In this document: positions 16,334-25,092 of the stretch, piece by piece
Layout of the letters: every line of letters starts with the position of its first letter
How positions within the stretch are numbered: the stretch's first letter is position 1
Assembly: GCF_958431955.1 (NCBI RefSeq)
Contig: NZ_CAUASN010000014.1
Span: 1-64,000 of the forward strand
Length of the DNA: 64,000 nt
Direction: 5' to 3'
DNA from: an uncultured Adlercreutzia sp.
Lineage (GTDB): Bacteria; Actinomycetota; Coriobacteriia; Coriobacteriales; Eggerthellaceae
The notes under the pieces: model-generated
The model's input: the letters and a program-made list of their open reading frames with translations, nothing else
Told to the model about the DNA's origin: nothing
Databases searched by the model: none
Position numbers and translations under genes: made by a program

Positions 16334-18556
16334 TTAGAGGGCGCGCCCGGCGTCGTTGCCGGCACGGACGGCCATGGCGATGTTGAAGGGGGTCGCGCAG
16401 TCGCCCACGGCGTAGGTCTCGGCGACCGACACCTGGGAGAGCAGCTCGTCGTTGGGCAGCATGTCGGCGGCATCCACGATGGCGTCGCAGGGGATGCGCA
16501 CGTCGCAGTCCATGTCATCGGAGTGGATCGTGGCAACGCCGTCGGCCACCGAAGTGATGGAAGCGTGGGTGTAGGGGCGCACACCCAAGGCGTACAGGCT
16601 CGTGGTCATGAAGCGCTGGGCGTGCTGGGACTGCTGCATGTCCAGCTCGTCCACGCCGTTCGGGGTGACGATGGTCACGTTCTTCTTGTGCACCGTCATC
16701 CACAGCGCCATGTCGAAGGCCTGGGCGTTGGAGCCCCAGACGATGACGTTATCGCCCTCCAGGTTCATATAGTTCTCGATGGGCACCACGTTGCCGCCGG
16801 ACACTTCCAGCGCTCCGCGCAGGCCGCCTGCGGCCAGCACGAGCGCGTCAGGCGCTTCCTGAGCCACCATGTCGGCAGTCACCTCGGTGTCGCAGCGCAC
16901 ATCCACGCCGGCCAGCTCGCACTGGCGCACCAGGTACTCGCGGTAGTCGTCGAGATTCTCGTGCGGGCCCTTGATCTGGGAGGCGAAGGACAGCAGGCCG
17001 CCGAGCGACCCCTTCTTCTCGCAGAGGGTTACGGAATGCCCGCGCAGTGCCGCGATACGGGCAGCCTCCATGCCGGCAGGGCCACCGCCCACGACGAGCA
17101 CCTTCTTGGGCGCGGTCGCCGGCTCGAGCTCATAGGTGGCAGGGCCTCCCTCGCGCATGACGCGCTGGGTGAGGGCGTTCACGCGGCAGCAGCCCATGGC
17201 GGCGTTCATCTCGTTGCTGCCGATGTGGCAGTGGAAGCACCGCGTGCAGGGCATGATCTCGTCGGCGCGGCCCTCGGCGAGCTTGTTCACGTATTCGGGG
17301 TCCACCGTCAGGGGGCGCGTCATCATGTAGAAGTCGACCATGCCCGAGGCCAGCGCGTCCTCGAAGAAGTCGGGGGCATGGGCCGGATCCATGTAGGTCA
17401 CGGCACCGCAGGGGATGGTGAGTGCCTCCTTGTAGCGCTTCACCATGTTCAGCGTCATGCCGGCGCCGCTGTGATCGCCGATGAGCTCGCCGCCGAAATG
17501 ACGGCTGAAGTCGAACTGGGTGCCGAAGCCCGTGGCGCCCTCGATGCCGTTGACGATGAAGTACAGGTCGCTACCGAACTGGCAGGGATGGTTGCTCAGG
17601 GGACCGAGGCGCAGGTGCATGGAGTCGGCGCCGGCAGCTTCGAACTGCTGGGCGAGCGCAATGCCCTCGTCCACGGTGGTGGTCTTGCTGAACGGTTTGG
17701 TCAGGTCGCAGTCCATGTCCATGAGCGTGGGGTTGTTCGTGAGGTTGTCGCTCTCCTCGGCCAGGTCGATGAGCACCTGCACGACGAAATCGTCGCCGCA
17801 TGCGGCTTTGATCTCCTGGATGCACTCCACCACAAAGCGGGCGCGGTTCTCGATGCTGCTGGCGCCGTACTCGTCGTCGCGGTCGTTATGGAAACGGGAG
17901 AGGAACTGCTCGCCCTGGTTGAAGCCGGCGGCGTTGATCTCGATGGCCTCGAATCCCATGGCCTTGAGCTGGGTCGCGAGGGCGGCGCCCGCGGCCTCGA
18001 TGCCCTTGATGGCCTCGACGGTCAGCTCCGAGGGGGTGAGACCGAACGGCGCCCACTGGAAGCCGACGTGCGCGCCGTGGGACTTCAACTCGGCGGTGAG
18101 GTCGGTGAAGAAGTCGATGGCCTCGCCCGGCACCGCACTGCCGTCGGTGGGCATGGCGAAGGCCTCACCTTCCACCCAGATCATTCCCACGCCGCCTTGG
18201 GCGAAGTTCACGTAGTACTGGCGCAGCTCGTCAGTGTAGCCAGCCAGGTAGGTGGCACTGCCGGCAGCGCTTTTCACCACGCGGTTCTTAATCTCGAGGT
18301 TGCCGAGCTTCCAGGGCGAGAACAGGGTGGCGAAGTCGGTGGTGTTCTGACGGTAGTCGTAGTCCTGGGGGTTCACGAGAGCCTGGTAGATCACGTCGCT
18401 CTCGGTGCTGCCGGTGGCGGCCAGCTCCTCGTTCGATGCGGGAGCCTTGGCCTGGGGCGCGCAGCCGGTAAGGCCCGCTCCGGCCAATCCGGCGCCGAGG
18501 GCCGCCAGGCCGGTGCCGCGCAGGAACGAACGACGGGAGACGTTGGGTTGAGTCAT
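16334..18556 (-). CDS. TAT-exported lipoprotein flavoenzyme, old-yellow-enzyme / dienoyl-CoA-reductase type
   Basis: A 740-residue protein. The N-terminus has a twin-arginine motif SRRSFLRG (Arg8-Arg9) and a lipobox LTGC (Cys32), so it is inferred to be exported folded and lipid-anchored outside. Next comes an FMN-binding TIM barrel (about 65-420) with LKSHGAHVGFQWAPFG and MGFEAIEINAAG. A cysteine cluster CTRCFHCHIG (near 433) with GCCRVN would bind a 4Fe-4S cluster, and a Rossmann domain starts at VVGGGPAGMEAARIAA (near 487). This is the layout of BaiCD / 2,4-dienoyl-CoA reductase-like enzymes, which usually reduce C=C bonds in the cytoplasm. Export here suggests reduction of an extracellular substrate. 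A GAGGAGGAGG site precedes the ATG. The LysR gene lies 127 bases upstream. Confidence 0.85.
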   Translation of the reverse strand: MTQPNVSRRSFLRGTGLAALGAGLAGAGLTGCAPQAKAPASNEELAATGSTESDVIYQALVNPQDYDYRQNTTDFATLFSPWKLGNLEIKNRVVKSAAGSATYLAGYTDELRQYYVNFAQGGVGMIWVEGEAFAMPTDGSAVPGEAIDFFTDLTAELKSHGAHVGFQWAPFGLTPSELTVEAIKGIEAAGAALATQLKAMGFEAIEINAAGFNQGEQFLSRFHNDRDDEYGASSIENRARFVVECIQEIKAACGDDFVVQVLIDLAEESDNLTNNPTLMDMDCDLTKPFSKTTTVDEGIALAQQFEAAGADSMHLRLGPLSNHPCQFGSDLYFIVNGIEGATGFGTQFDFSRHFGGELIGDHSGAGMTLNMVKRYKEALTIPCGAVTYMDPAHAPDFFEDALASGMVDFYMMTRPLTVDPEYVNKLAEGRADEIMPCTRCFHCHIGSNEMNAAMGCCRVNALTQRVMREGGPATYELEPATAPKKVLVVGGGPAGMEAARIAALRGHSVTLCEKKGSLGGLLSFASQIKGPHENLDDYREYLVRQCELAGVDVRCDTEVTADMVAQEAPDALVLAAGGLRGALEVSGGNVVPIENYMNLEGDNVIVWGSNAQAFDMALWMTVHKKNVTIVTPNGVDELDMQQSQHAQRFMTTSLYALGVRPYTHASITSVADGVATIHSDDMDCDVRIPCDAIVDAADMLPNDELLSQVSVAETYAVGDCATPFNIAMAVRAGNDAGRAL

Positions 18557-18682
18557 GGTTTCCTCCTCCTCGATGGGCCGCCGCTCCTCCGACGGCCGCT
18601 TCCGATGGGGTCATTCAACCACGTTCACGCTGATCAGGGGAAGAATCGAAGATGTTGGAGGGTGAAACTTAGGGTTTCACCC

Positions 18683-19555
18683 TTAGAAAAGTGTCGCGAA
18701 GAAGGATGCCACCTGCTCCTCGGCTTCTGTGAGCTCGCGATCGAGGGTCAGCAGCTCGACGCGCCAGCGGACGTTTTCCTCTGGCACGGGAAAGACCTCG
18801 AGTCCTGCTTGGACGAAGGCGGCAACGGCGCTCTGGGGCGCCAGGGCGGCTCCTTGACCTGCGATGACCTTCTCGGTGATGAGGTCGTAATCGGTGTACT
18901 GCGTGTTCGTTTGGCGCACGAGCCCTCGCTCGGCCATGGCCCGGCCGAGTCCCAGGTCGTTCGGTCCGCGGCTGCCAGGCAGGAAGAACATGAGGGGCTC
19001 CAGATCGGCCAGCGTGCAGGAGGCGGGATCGAAGTCGATCAGGCTGTCGGCGACGGCCACGAACACGTCCTCATCGGCGACAAGCCAGCGGCGATAGGAA
19101 CCTTCTTGAGGTGCGGGGCACAGGGCGAAGTTCACCTCGCCATGGTCGAGGCGGTCGAAACACTCCAGGTAGTAGTGCTTCTCGATGAAGAAGTCAATGT
19201 CGGGATGCGCGGCCTCCAAGCGGGGGAGCGTGCCGGCGGGCAGCGAGCGCAGCACGCCGTTGGCGATGGCGATGCGGATGGCGGGGCGATCGCTGTGGGC
19301 GGCTTCCGTGCAGGCGCGGCGCAGCGCATGCTCGTCGGCGACCATGCGCTGGGCGATGGGGAAGACGGCTTCGGCCGCCGCTGTCGGCGTAACACCGACC
19401 TCGCTGCGCTCGAAGAGCTTTGCTCCCAGCTCACCTTCCAGCATGCGCAGCGCCTTGCCGAGAGCCTGGCGCGACACGTAGGACCTCTCGGCGGCTTTGG
19501 CGAACGAGCGTGTCTCGTAGGCGAGGCAGAACCATTCCAGCTGGTTGATGTTCAC
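18683..19555 (-). CDS. LysR-family transcriptional regulator
   Basis: A 290-residue regulator. The N-terminal helix-turn-helix (about 3-62) reads LEWFCLAYETRSFAKAAERSYVSRQALGKALRMLE, followed by LGAKLFERS, typical of LysR. The effector domain (about 90-290) contains IRIAIANGVLRSLP and later segments with the usual alpha/beta pattern. It lies directly upstream of, and in the same direction as, the exported flavoenzyme at 16334-18556, whose substrate or product it probably senses. The gap of 126 bases between them leaves room for a separate promoter for the flavoenzyme. Confidence 0.9.
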   Translation of the reverse strand: MNINQLEWFCLAYETRSFAKAAERSYVSRQALGKALRMLEGELGAKLFERSEVGVTPTAAAEAVFPIAQRMVADEHALRRACTEAAHSDRPAIRIAIANGVLRSLPAGTLPRLEAAHPDIDFFIEKHYYLECFDRLDHGEVNFALCPAPQEGSYRRWLVADEDVFVAVADSLIDFDPASCTLADLEPLMFFLPGSRGPNDLGLGRAMAERGLVRQTNTQYTDYDLITEKVIAGQGAALAPQSAVAAFVQAGLEVFPVPEENVRWRVELLTLDRELTEAEEQVASFFATLF

Positions 19556-19634
19556 GGTGCCCTCCCGTCTTCGCTCGACCGTGCATGCCTGACGCCATCA
19601 TAGCATCGGCGCCCCTTCGGCGACCAGCCTCTTC

Positions 19635-19712
19635 TTAGCTGCTGGCCTCCTCGATGAGGTCGAGCATCTCCTGCTTGCTGTGCACGTCGAGTTTCCTCTG
19701 CTCGACGAGGAC
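19635..19712 (-). pseudogene. Remnant of a LuxR-type regulator C-terminus
   Basis: On the minus strand, 19712-19635 reads EGKVLVEQRKLDVHSKQEM and then LDLIEEASS and a TAA stop. This matches the end of the helix-turn-helix of the intact LuxR gene at 21313-23331 (YRKLNVHNQQELILLIDEVEL). The rest of the gene is gone. Similarity is not identity, so this was a different paralogue. The adjacent ATPase gene may have arrived with the event that destroyed it. Confidence 0.7.
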
Positions 19713-19817
19713 CTTTCCCTCGCCGCCTCGATGGGGTGCGACGAGTAAGGCGCGGGTAGCTTGCCGCGGCAGGTATATTGCACGTGTGGGCGGCGTGCTG
19801 CGGAGTGAAGGGGCCTT

Positions 19818-21104
19818 CTATGCCGTAAGCGAAGCGAGGGGGATGACGTAGACGCCGTCCTCCTTGCGCTGACGGGCAAAGGCCCCGGCCCCCACGATCA
19901 CGGCCATGAACTCTGGTGCCTTGTTACGAGCAGCGGGGTTCATGGCCACTTTCTCTTTCAGGCGATTGAGGTTCTTGGCAGCTTCGGGAACTTTGGTCTC
20001 TCCGAGTTTTATTTCGAGCGCGGCCCACCGTCCGTCTCTGAGCTCGATGATCAGATCGACTTCCAGACCGTCTGCGTCGGCGTAGTAACTTACAGGCGCT
20101 GGTCCTGCATCGGGAATCAGGCTCGCGTAGACGGCGATGTCGTGGTAGCACAGCGATTCGAAGAGCGCTCCGAACACCTGGCCCTCTTCCAGAAGGCGCT
20201 GCGGGCCCAGCGAGAGGAGAGATGCCGCCATAGAGGGATCGTCGAGATAGCGCTTCGGCTTTGTTCTCACGCGCGAACGGGCCTTCACGGGAGCGTCCCA
20301 TCCGGGAAGCTCGTCGAGGAAGTAGTTCATGGCGAAGTGCGAGAGATAGCTCGCTACGGTGTTCTCCGTGGGGGCCGTATCGCCGGCGGCGGCATCGGCG
20401 CAAAGTGTTTTCAGGGTGGCGCTTGTTCCAATGTTGCGAGCCAGGGCGAGAGCGATCTTGCGGGCAAGGAGCGGATCTTTCCCCGCTTTCCTCATACTGA
20501 CATTGAATAGCAGGTCAAGGTACTCGTCGACCGTTTCCTGGGCGCGCTCAAGCGGGGCGTCCAGAAGCGCGGGCCATCCTCCGTGACAAATGGCGCGGGC
20601 GTAATCGGCAAGGGAGAAGTCCGCCGGTGCGGCGTTGAATTCTCCGCGAAAGAGGCCGGCCAGTGAGACGGCATTCGAGGAGGCGCCCTGTTCAGATAAA
20701 GTCATGGTTCGCATGCGGATTCGCGAGATGCGTCCGGCGCCGCTGTGGCGGTCCTCCTTCTCGGGCGGACAGGAAGATCCCGTCAAGATGAATTGACCCG
20801 GCTTGTTGGCCGAGTCGTCTACCGCGTGGCGCACGTGGTTCCAAATCGCCGGTACATCCTGCCACTCGTCTATGGCATGAGGCTCATCTCCCAAAAGCGC
20901 GAGATGAGGGTCCTCCCGATAGACGTCCTCGCTCTCATCGATGCGGGTAACGCTTTCGGCGAAAGCCGCTGCCGTCCATGACTTGCCCGACCACCGTGTT
21001 CCCTGTATCTCGATGGCGCCGAAGTGGCCAAGGCGCTGCTGAACGAGGCGGTCTACAAGACGCGGCCGATAGGACTTCGGACGCAGGGCGCTGTATTCGA
21101 CCAT
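19818..21104 (-). CDS. AAA-type ATPase with DUF4143 domain
   Basis: A 428-residue protein of the AAA-14 / DUF4143 group. The N-terminal ATPase domain has Walker A GTRWSGKSWTAA (about 36-47), Walker B-like HAIDEWQDVPAIW and sensor QFILTGSS. A middle winged-helix-like part (about 200-290) precedes the C-terminal DUF4143 domain with ADGLEVDLIIELRDGRWAALEIKLGE, a restriction-endonuclease-like D...ExK motif. The cellular role of this widespread, often mobile family is unsettled. It lies between a LuxR remnant and a repeat element, and a truncated relative sits at 60633-61031. This supports horizontal movement within the genome. Confidence 0.85.
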   Translation of the reverse strand: MVEYSALRPKSYRPRLVDRLVQQRLGHFGAIEIQGTRWSGKSWTAAAFAESVTRIDESEDVYREDPHLALLGDEPHAIDEWQDVPAIWNHVRHAVDDSANKPGQFILTGSSCPPEKEDRHSGAGRISRIRMRTMTLSEQGASSNAVSLAGLFRGEFNAAPADFSLADYARAICHGGWPALLDAPLERAQETVDEYLDLLFNVSMRKAGKDPLLARKIALALARNIGTSATLKTLCADAAAGDTAPTENTVASYLSHFAMNYFLDELPGWDAPVKARSRVRTKPKRYLDDPSMAASLLSLGPQRLLEEGQVFGALFESLCYHDIAVYASLIPDAGPAPVSYYADADGLEVDLIIELRDGRWAALEIKLGETKVPEAAKNLNRLKEKVAMNPAARNKAPEFMAVIVGAGAFARQRKEDGVYVIPLASLTA

Positions 21105-21167
21105 AGCTGCCTTCCTGGTACTGGCGATAATAACGCTAGTATACAGGACATTCTGTGCTTATTGAAG

Positions 21168-21303
21168 CTACCGTTTGGGATTTTCGAGGACTTTCATTTG
21201 AGATTTTCGAGGGAATCCATTGGGGATTTTCGAGGAATACCATTTGGGATTCTCGAGCCGCCCTGCACGAGAAGCGGGCCGACCCGGTTGGGATCGGCCC
21301 GCA
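21168..21303 (-). repeat. 23-bp-period array plus hairpin, copy 2
   Basis: Units start at 21179, 21202, 21225 and 21248, again exactly 23 bases apart, followed by the same CGAGAAGCGGGCCGA hairpin region as copy 1. The offset from copy 1 is constant (5046), so there are no indels between copies; only scattered substitutions are seen. It lies between the stop of the LuxR gene (21313) and the start of the DUF4143 ATPase (21104). Confidence 0.85.
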
Positions 21304-21312
21304 AAAAGCTCT

Positions 21313-23331
21313 CTACAGCTCCACCTCGTCGATGAGGAGGATGAGCTCCTGCTGGTTGTGCACGTTCAGCTTGCGGTAGATGTGGCGGATGTGGGTCTTC
21401 GCCGTGCCCTCGGAGATGTAGAGCTGCTGCTGGATGGAGGCCGACTTGTAGCCGCGGGCCAGGTAGTAGAGCACCTCGCTCTCGCGGCGCGACAGCAGGT
21501 AGGTGTTGGCCACAGCCTCGCAGCGCAGGCGGAAGCGGCCCATGCGGGCGCCCTCGTCGTCGGCTTCGGCCGTCTCGCCGAGCATGGTACGCCGCGCTTC
21601 GGACACGGGAGTGCCGCTTGCGGAGGCTGACGGCGTGGTGGAGGTGGCGGCCGTAGGACTCGCCGGCATCGCAGCGGCGGCCGAGGGGTCGGCGGAAGTG
21701 GGAGCGGCGGGGTTCGCGACGGCGACGCTTGCGCTTGCCCCGGGAGCCCCGCCTGTGCTCGGGGTTGCGGGAGATGCCGGGGTGGCGGAGACGCCGATGC
21801 CTGCCGCACTCGCAGTGGCCGGTGCAACGCCGGTGCCGCTGGCAGCCGACTGAGTATCGGGGCCGGCGTTCTCGGCACCGACGTTTCCCGCGATCGCCTG
21901 CGGCTCGCGGGCGGCACCTTCCCCGCCCTGTGAGCCTTCCCCGGCGGCTCCCGCCGGCGCCGATGCGTGCGACGCCATGCCGCCCGCTTCCGCCGTCGAA
22001 CCGCCTTCTGAGGCCGCGTCTTCGGCCCGGTCGGCGAAGTTCGCCACCACGAGCGGCGTGCCCGGCGTGCGGGCGGCCAGCTTCACGCAGGGAGCCGTGG
22101 ACACGATGGTCATCATCTCACGCTCCTCGGGCAGAAGGGCGTAGGCCACCATCATGGCCACGATCACCAGAATCACAAGCCCCGTCTCGCCCATGGCCGG
22201 AATGCCGGGCAAAGCGGCGCTCGCCACAGGCAGAAGCGATCCGCCGAGGGCCGCCAGGGCCATCACGCCGCGGCCGAGGCCGAACACGAAGATGGGCGAC
22301 AGGCGGAAGCGCTGCGAGAGCTCGGCGAAGAAGATCCACATGAGCGCCTCGAAGGTCATGTACCCGATGAGCACCACCGAGGTGGTGAGCACCGAATCGC
22401 TTCCGGCCGACACGGGGATGAACACGGCCGTCACGGCGATGAAGGGAATGAGCGGCCGGAAGAAGGTATGCCAGCGCTCGTTGCCGCCGAGGGCCAGAAA
22501 CGTCACCATGATGAGCACCATGGCGCAGCAGGCGGTGACGAACAGGATGGCCTGGTCCTCGAAGCCGGCGCCGGGCAGCACCGTCTCGATGGAGGTCTGG
22601 CGCAGCACGCCCAAGGCCACGCCGAGGAAGAACACCGGCAGCCCGAAGCGGAACACGAAGCGCGCCTGGTTGATGGGCAGCGGATTGAAGATGAGCCGGC
22701 GGTTGTCGAAATCGAGGCTCACGTGGGAGCGCAGTACGAGCAGCAGCGCCACCTCGGCCACGGGAATGAGCGCGCTCGCAACGGCACCCACGGGGAAGGG
22801 CAGCTGGTGCAGCACCACGCCGTAGATGCCGAAGCCGATGGCGATGGACAGCGCCCCGTTGATGACGATGGAGGCCGAGTCGCGCCGCGCGAAGGCGATA
22901 CCCCAGGCGATGAGCAGCACCGAGGAGCCGGCGCCCGTGAGCACGCCCGAGGCGATCTGGGTCATCTCGGTGTTCCAGCCGGCCGAGGCGGGCAGAAGCA
23001 GAAGCAGCGTGCCCACGGTGCCGAGGGCCGCCGCGCCCACGAGGGTGGGGGTGGCGTGGAAGAAGCGGATGAGCTTGGTGTCCAGCGCGCTCGTGATGAG
23101 CAGCAGCATGCCGTACACGAGGATGGACATGAAGTAGGCGAGGGACAGCTCCTCGTTTAAGGGGCTCACTTCCAGCGGAGCCGTGCCGAAGATGCCGCCC
23201 TTGTCGAACATGGAGCTGTAGATCCAGGCCTGGTGCAGTCCGTAGCCGAGCGAGATAAGGCTCAACTCGCCGAACGAGGCCTCCTTGCCGAAGTCGATGC
23301 TGATGGTGACGCGCGGTACGTGAAAGCCCAT
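21313..23331 (-). CDS. Membrane-bound LuxR-type regulator
   Basis: A 672-residue protein. An N-terminal block of about 12 predicted membrane helices (about 15-425) is followed by an Ala/Gly/Ser/Pro-rich linker of about 140 residues (about 440-580). A C-terminal LuxR helix-turn-helix (last 62 residues) reads LSRRESEVLYYLARGYKSASIQQQL and then KTHIRHIYRKLNVH. Such membrane-LuxR fusions are strongly expanded in Eggerthellaceae, where several control reductase genes induced by diet-derived substrates. The long low-complexity linker is unusual. The ATG at 23331 is chosen because AGGGGG lies directly before it; the frame is open to 23382. The target gene is unknown; the small secreted protein gene lies immediately upstream. 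Confidence 0.88.
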   Translation of the reverse strand: MGFHVPRVTISIDFGKEASFGELSLISLGYGLHQAWIYSSMFDKGGIFGTAPLEVSPLNEELSLAYFMSILVYGMLLLITSALDTKLIRFFHATPTLVGAAALGTVGTLLLLLPASAGWNTEMTQIASGVLTGAGSSVLLIAWGIAFARRDSASIVINGALSIAIGFGIYGVVLHQLPFPVGAVASALIPVAEVALLLVLRSHVSLDFDNRRLIFNPLPINQARFVFRFGLPVFFLGVALGVLRQTSIETVLPGAGFEDQAILFVTACCAMVLIMVTFLALGGNERWHTFFRPLIPFIAVTAVFIPVSAGSDSVLTTSVVLIGYMTFEALMWIFFAELSQRFRLSPIFVFGLGRGVMALAALGGSLLPVASAALPGIPAMGETGLVILVIVAMMVAYALLPEEREMMTIVSTAPCVKLAARTPGTPLVVANFADRAEDAASEGGSTAEAGGMASHASAPAGAAGEGSQGGEGAAREPQAIAGNVGAENAGPDTQSAASGTGVAPATASAAGIGVSATPASPATPSTGGAPGASASVAVANPAAPTSADPSAAAAMPASPTAATSTTPSASASGTPVSEARRTMLGETAEADDEGARMGRFRLRCEAVANTYLLSRRESEVLYYLARGYKSASIQQQLYISEGTAKTHIRHIYRKLNVHNQQELILLIDEVEL

Positions 23332-23449
23332 GATCCCCCTTGGCGCCGGTTCCCCTGTCGTCTCTTCTCGTCTTCTTAACACTGAGTCAGCGGATTATAG
23401 AATCGCGCGCTGGCCAGCGTCAAGTTCTCCGCGCGCCTTATCGGCCCGC

Positions 23450-23491
23450 GAAAAGGGGGGAGGGCCGCCGCTGGTCGACGACGGCCCTCCC
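23450..23491 (-). terminator. Terminator of the small secreted protein gene
   Basis: Stem GGGAGGGCCG (23458-23467) with CGGCCCTCCC (23482-23491), followed on the minus strand by CCCCCCTTTTC. It lies 12 bases after the stop of the 23504-24019 gene. Confidence 0.8.
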
Positions 23492-23503
23492 GAAGGTGGC
23501 GAC

Positions 23504-24019
23504 CTACTTGGTCACCGTGATCACCACGTTGTCGTAGCGATCGACGACGGTGCTGCCGTCGCCCTTCGATGCGGCGGTGTAGGCCTCGCTCACGTTCTGA
23601 GACGTGGCGGCGTAGGCGCCCTCCGCATCCTTGTAGGCCTGAACCTCCCCGGTCGGATACACGGCAACCGTGTAGTTGTAACCGTTGGCCGCGAGGTACT
23701 CGGCGACAGACTGGACGTCATAGTTGTGGATGGCGTCCAGACCGGCCTGGTTCTCGCTGGAGATGATGCCCTCGTCGAGGACAACATCGGCCGTGCTGCC
23801 CGCCGGAACGAACATCAGGTCGGAGTGCACGTCGCCCCCCACGGCGGTCTCGTCGACCACCATGAAGACCTCGTAGGCACCCAGGCCCTGCGATCCGTCC
23901 GACACGCCGTCGTCGTGCACATGGTAGAAACCATAGGCCGGGACGGCGATCAGGGCCGCACAGAGGCTGGCCATAACCGCGATGGCAAGAGTCTTCTTGC
24001 CGAATGCTGCGTTGGTCAT
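23504..24019 (-). CDS. Small secreted protein of unknown function
   Basis: A 171-residue protein with a clear signal peptide: Lys-rich start, hydrophobic AIAVMASLCAALIAVPAYG and a likely cleavage near residue 30. The mature part is acidic, lacks cysteines and is rich in beta-prone segments such as YEVFMVVDETAVGG and YTVAVYPTGEVQAYKD. I recognise no family. It has its own terminator and lies upstream of, and in line with, the membrane LuxR gene. Confidence 0.65.
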   Translation of the reverse strand: MTNAAFGKKTLAIAVMASLCAALIAVPAYGFYHVHDDGVSDGSQGLGAYEVFMVVDETAVGGDVHSDLMFVPAGSTADVVLDEGIISSENQAGLDAIHNYDVQSVAEYLAANGYNYTVAVYPTGEVQAYKDAEGAYAATSQNVSEAYTAASKGDGSTVVDRYDNVVITVTK

Positions 24020-24120
24020 AAGTGCTCCCTAAAACTCGGTAGCCCCGCAGTTTCGCAACGCACCCCCATTATGGCGCGCCCGCGGGAAACGTCAAGGTGA
24101 AAAGGGCCTCTGTCGTGCGG

Positions 24121-24240
24121 AATCATCCTCGTCCGCTTCGCAAATCATCACGAGAGGATGATGCCGTGACCTCCAGATACGACCTGGCCGTATGAAGATG
24201 CGCCCGGCTGTCTTCCTACAATAGATGGCGAAGAGGATAG
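24121..24240 (+). promoter_or_regulatory. Candidate promoter and operator of molybdoenzyme locus 1 (left)
   Basis: AATCATCC (24121-24128), AATCATCA (24143-24150) and GGATGATG (24156-24163) form repeated and inverted half-sites. A -10 TACAAT lies at 24217-24222, followed by GGCGAAGAGGATAG (24227-24240). The same GGCGAAGAGGATAG and AATCATCC/GGATGATT pair recur, in minus orientation, at 29170-29246. No consensus -35 is present, which fits an activator-dependent promoter. Confidence 0.55.
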
Positions 24241-24258
24241 AAGAAAGGAAGGTGCCCC

Positions 24259-25089
24259 ATGGCATATTCTGCAGCGAAGACGGCGGGGGAGGACACCCTC
24301 GACCTGCTCGCCTTCGACGACGAGTTCGACCCCCTGGCGGTGGACGACTCGGTCATCGACCAAGAGTGGATGGACGACGAGAACCCCTACGACACCATCG
24401 ACTACCCCACCATGCGCAACATGCCCGAGACGGTGCATCACGATCCGGTGTACTCGCCGGAGCGCCAGGGAAGCGCCCGGGCGGCCCTGCAGGCGCTCAT
24501 CGTGCGCAATCCCAACCGCCGGCCGGTGCTGCTGAACATCATCGGCCTGTGCGAGGGCGGCTGCGCCTCCAGCATCATTTCCGAGCGCGTGGAAAAGTGG
24601 CAGCGCGATAACTGGTCGGTGTACGCCCCCATGACGCTCTGCCGCATGCTGGAGCGGGCCGGCGCGCTCACGCTGGAGATGCCCGAGACCGCTGAGGAGC
24701 AGGAGAACGCTGAAGAGGGCGTAAGCTATCTGGAGATCAAGGAGACGGTGGATCCCATCTGGCACGCCACCGCCGATGCGCTGGAGCTGCGCGCGGAGTA
24801 CATGAGCGGCGCCCAGTTCCGCGCCATCGTGCTGGACTCCGACGAGTCCCGCTACGCCGAGGTGTACGAGCGCGTGATGGACGCGCTGGCCGAGGCGCCC
24901 CGCCAGCTTACGGCCATCGAGGAGCTGACCGACACCATGGACATCACGAAGTCGCCGCGGCGTTTCGGCCAGCATTTCGTAGACATTCTGGAGGCGACCG
25001 ACTGCATTTTGTGGGGCGAGGGCGCCTGGAACCTGACCGATCTGGGACGCGCGATGCTCGCTGAGCTGAAGGCGCGCAAGGAGGCGTAG
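24259..25089 (+). CDS. Double-winged-helix-like accessory protein of molybdoenzyme locus 1
   Basis: A 276-residue soluble protein. It has an acidic tail (1-75) and then two similar modules. The first has NRRPVLLNIIGLCEGGC and YAPMTLCRMLERAGALTLE. The second has QHFVDILEATDCILWGEGAW and NLTDLGRAML. It is clearly related to the 244-residue protein at 50670-51404, where the same places read FLKLLTFC, YRLIRTLVHAGGLYWLE and SFFVDALERSGGLAWNDGW-KITERG. The pattern suggests winged helices, but DNA binding is not shown. Both copies lie in loci for exported molybdoenzymes next to a torD-type gene or catalytic gene, so a role in maturation or local regulation is inferred. It is 3 bases before torD. I recognise no named family. 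Confidence 0.7.
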   Translation: MAYSAAKTAGEDTLDLLAFDDEFDPLAVDDSVIDQEWMDDENPYDTIDYPTMRNMPETVHHDPVYSPERQGSARAALQALIVRNPNRRPVLLNIIGLCEGGCASSIISERVEKWQRDNWSVYAPMTLCRMLERAGALTLEMPETAEEQENAEEGVSYLEIKETVDPIWHATADALELRAEYMSGAQFRAIVLDSDESRYAEVYERVMDALAEAPRQLTAIEELTDTMDITKSPRRFGQHFVDILEATDCILWGEGAWNLTDLGRAMLAELKARKEA

Positions 25090-25092
25090 ATC

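Noticed and set aside
16523..19603. 1026-codon open frame on the plus strand
   Set aside because: Antisense to the flavoenzyme and LysR genes, which have clear motifs on the other strand.
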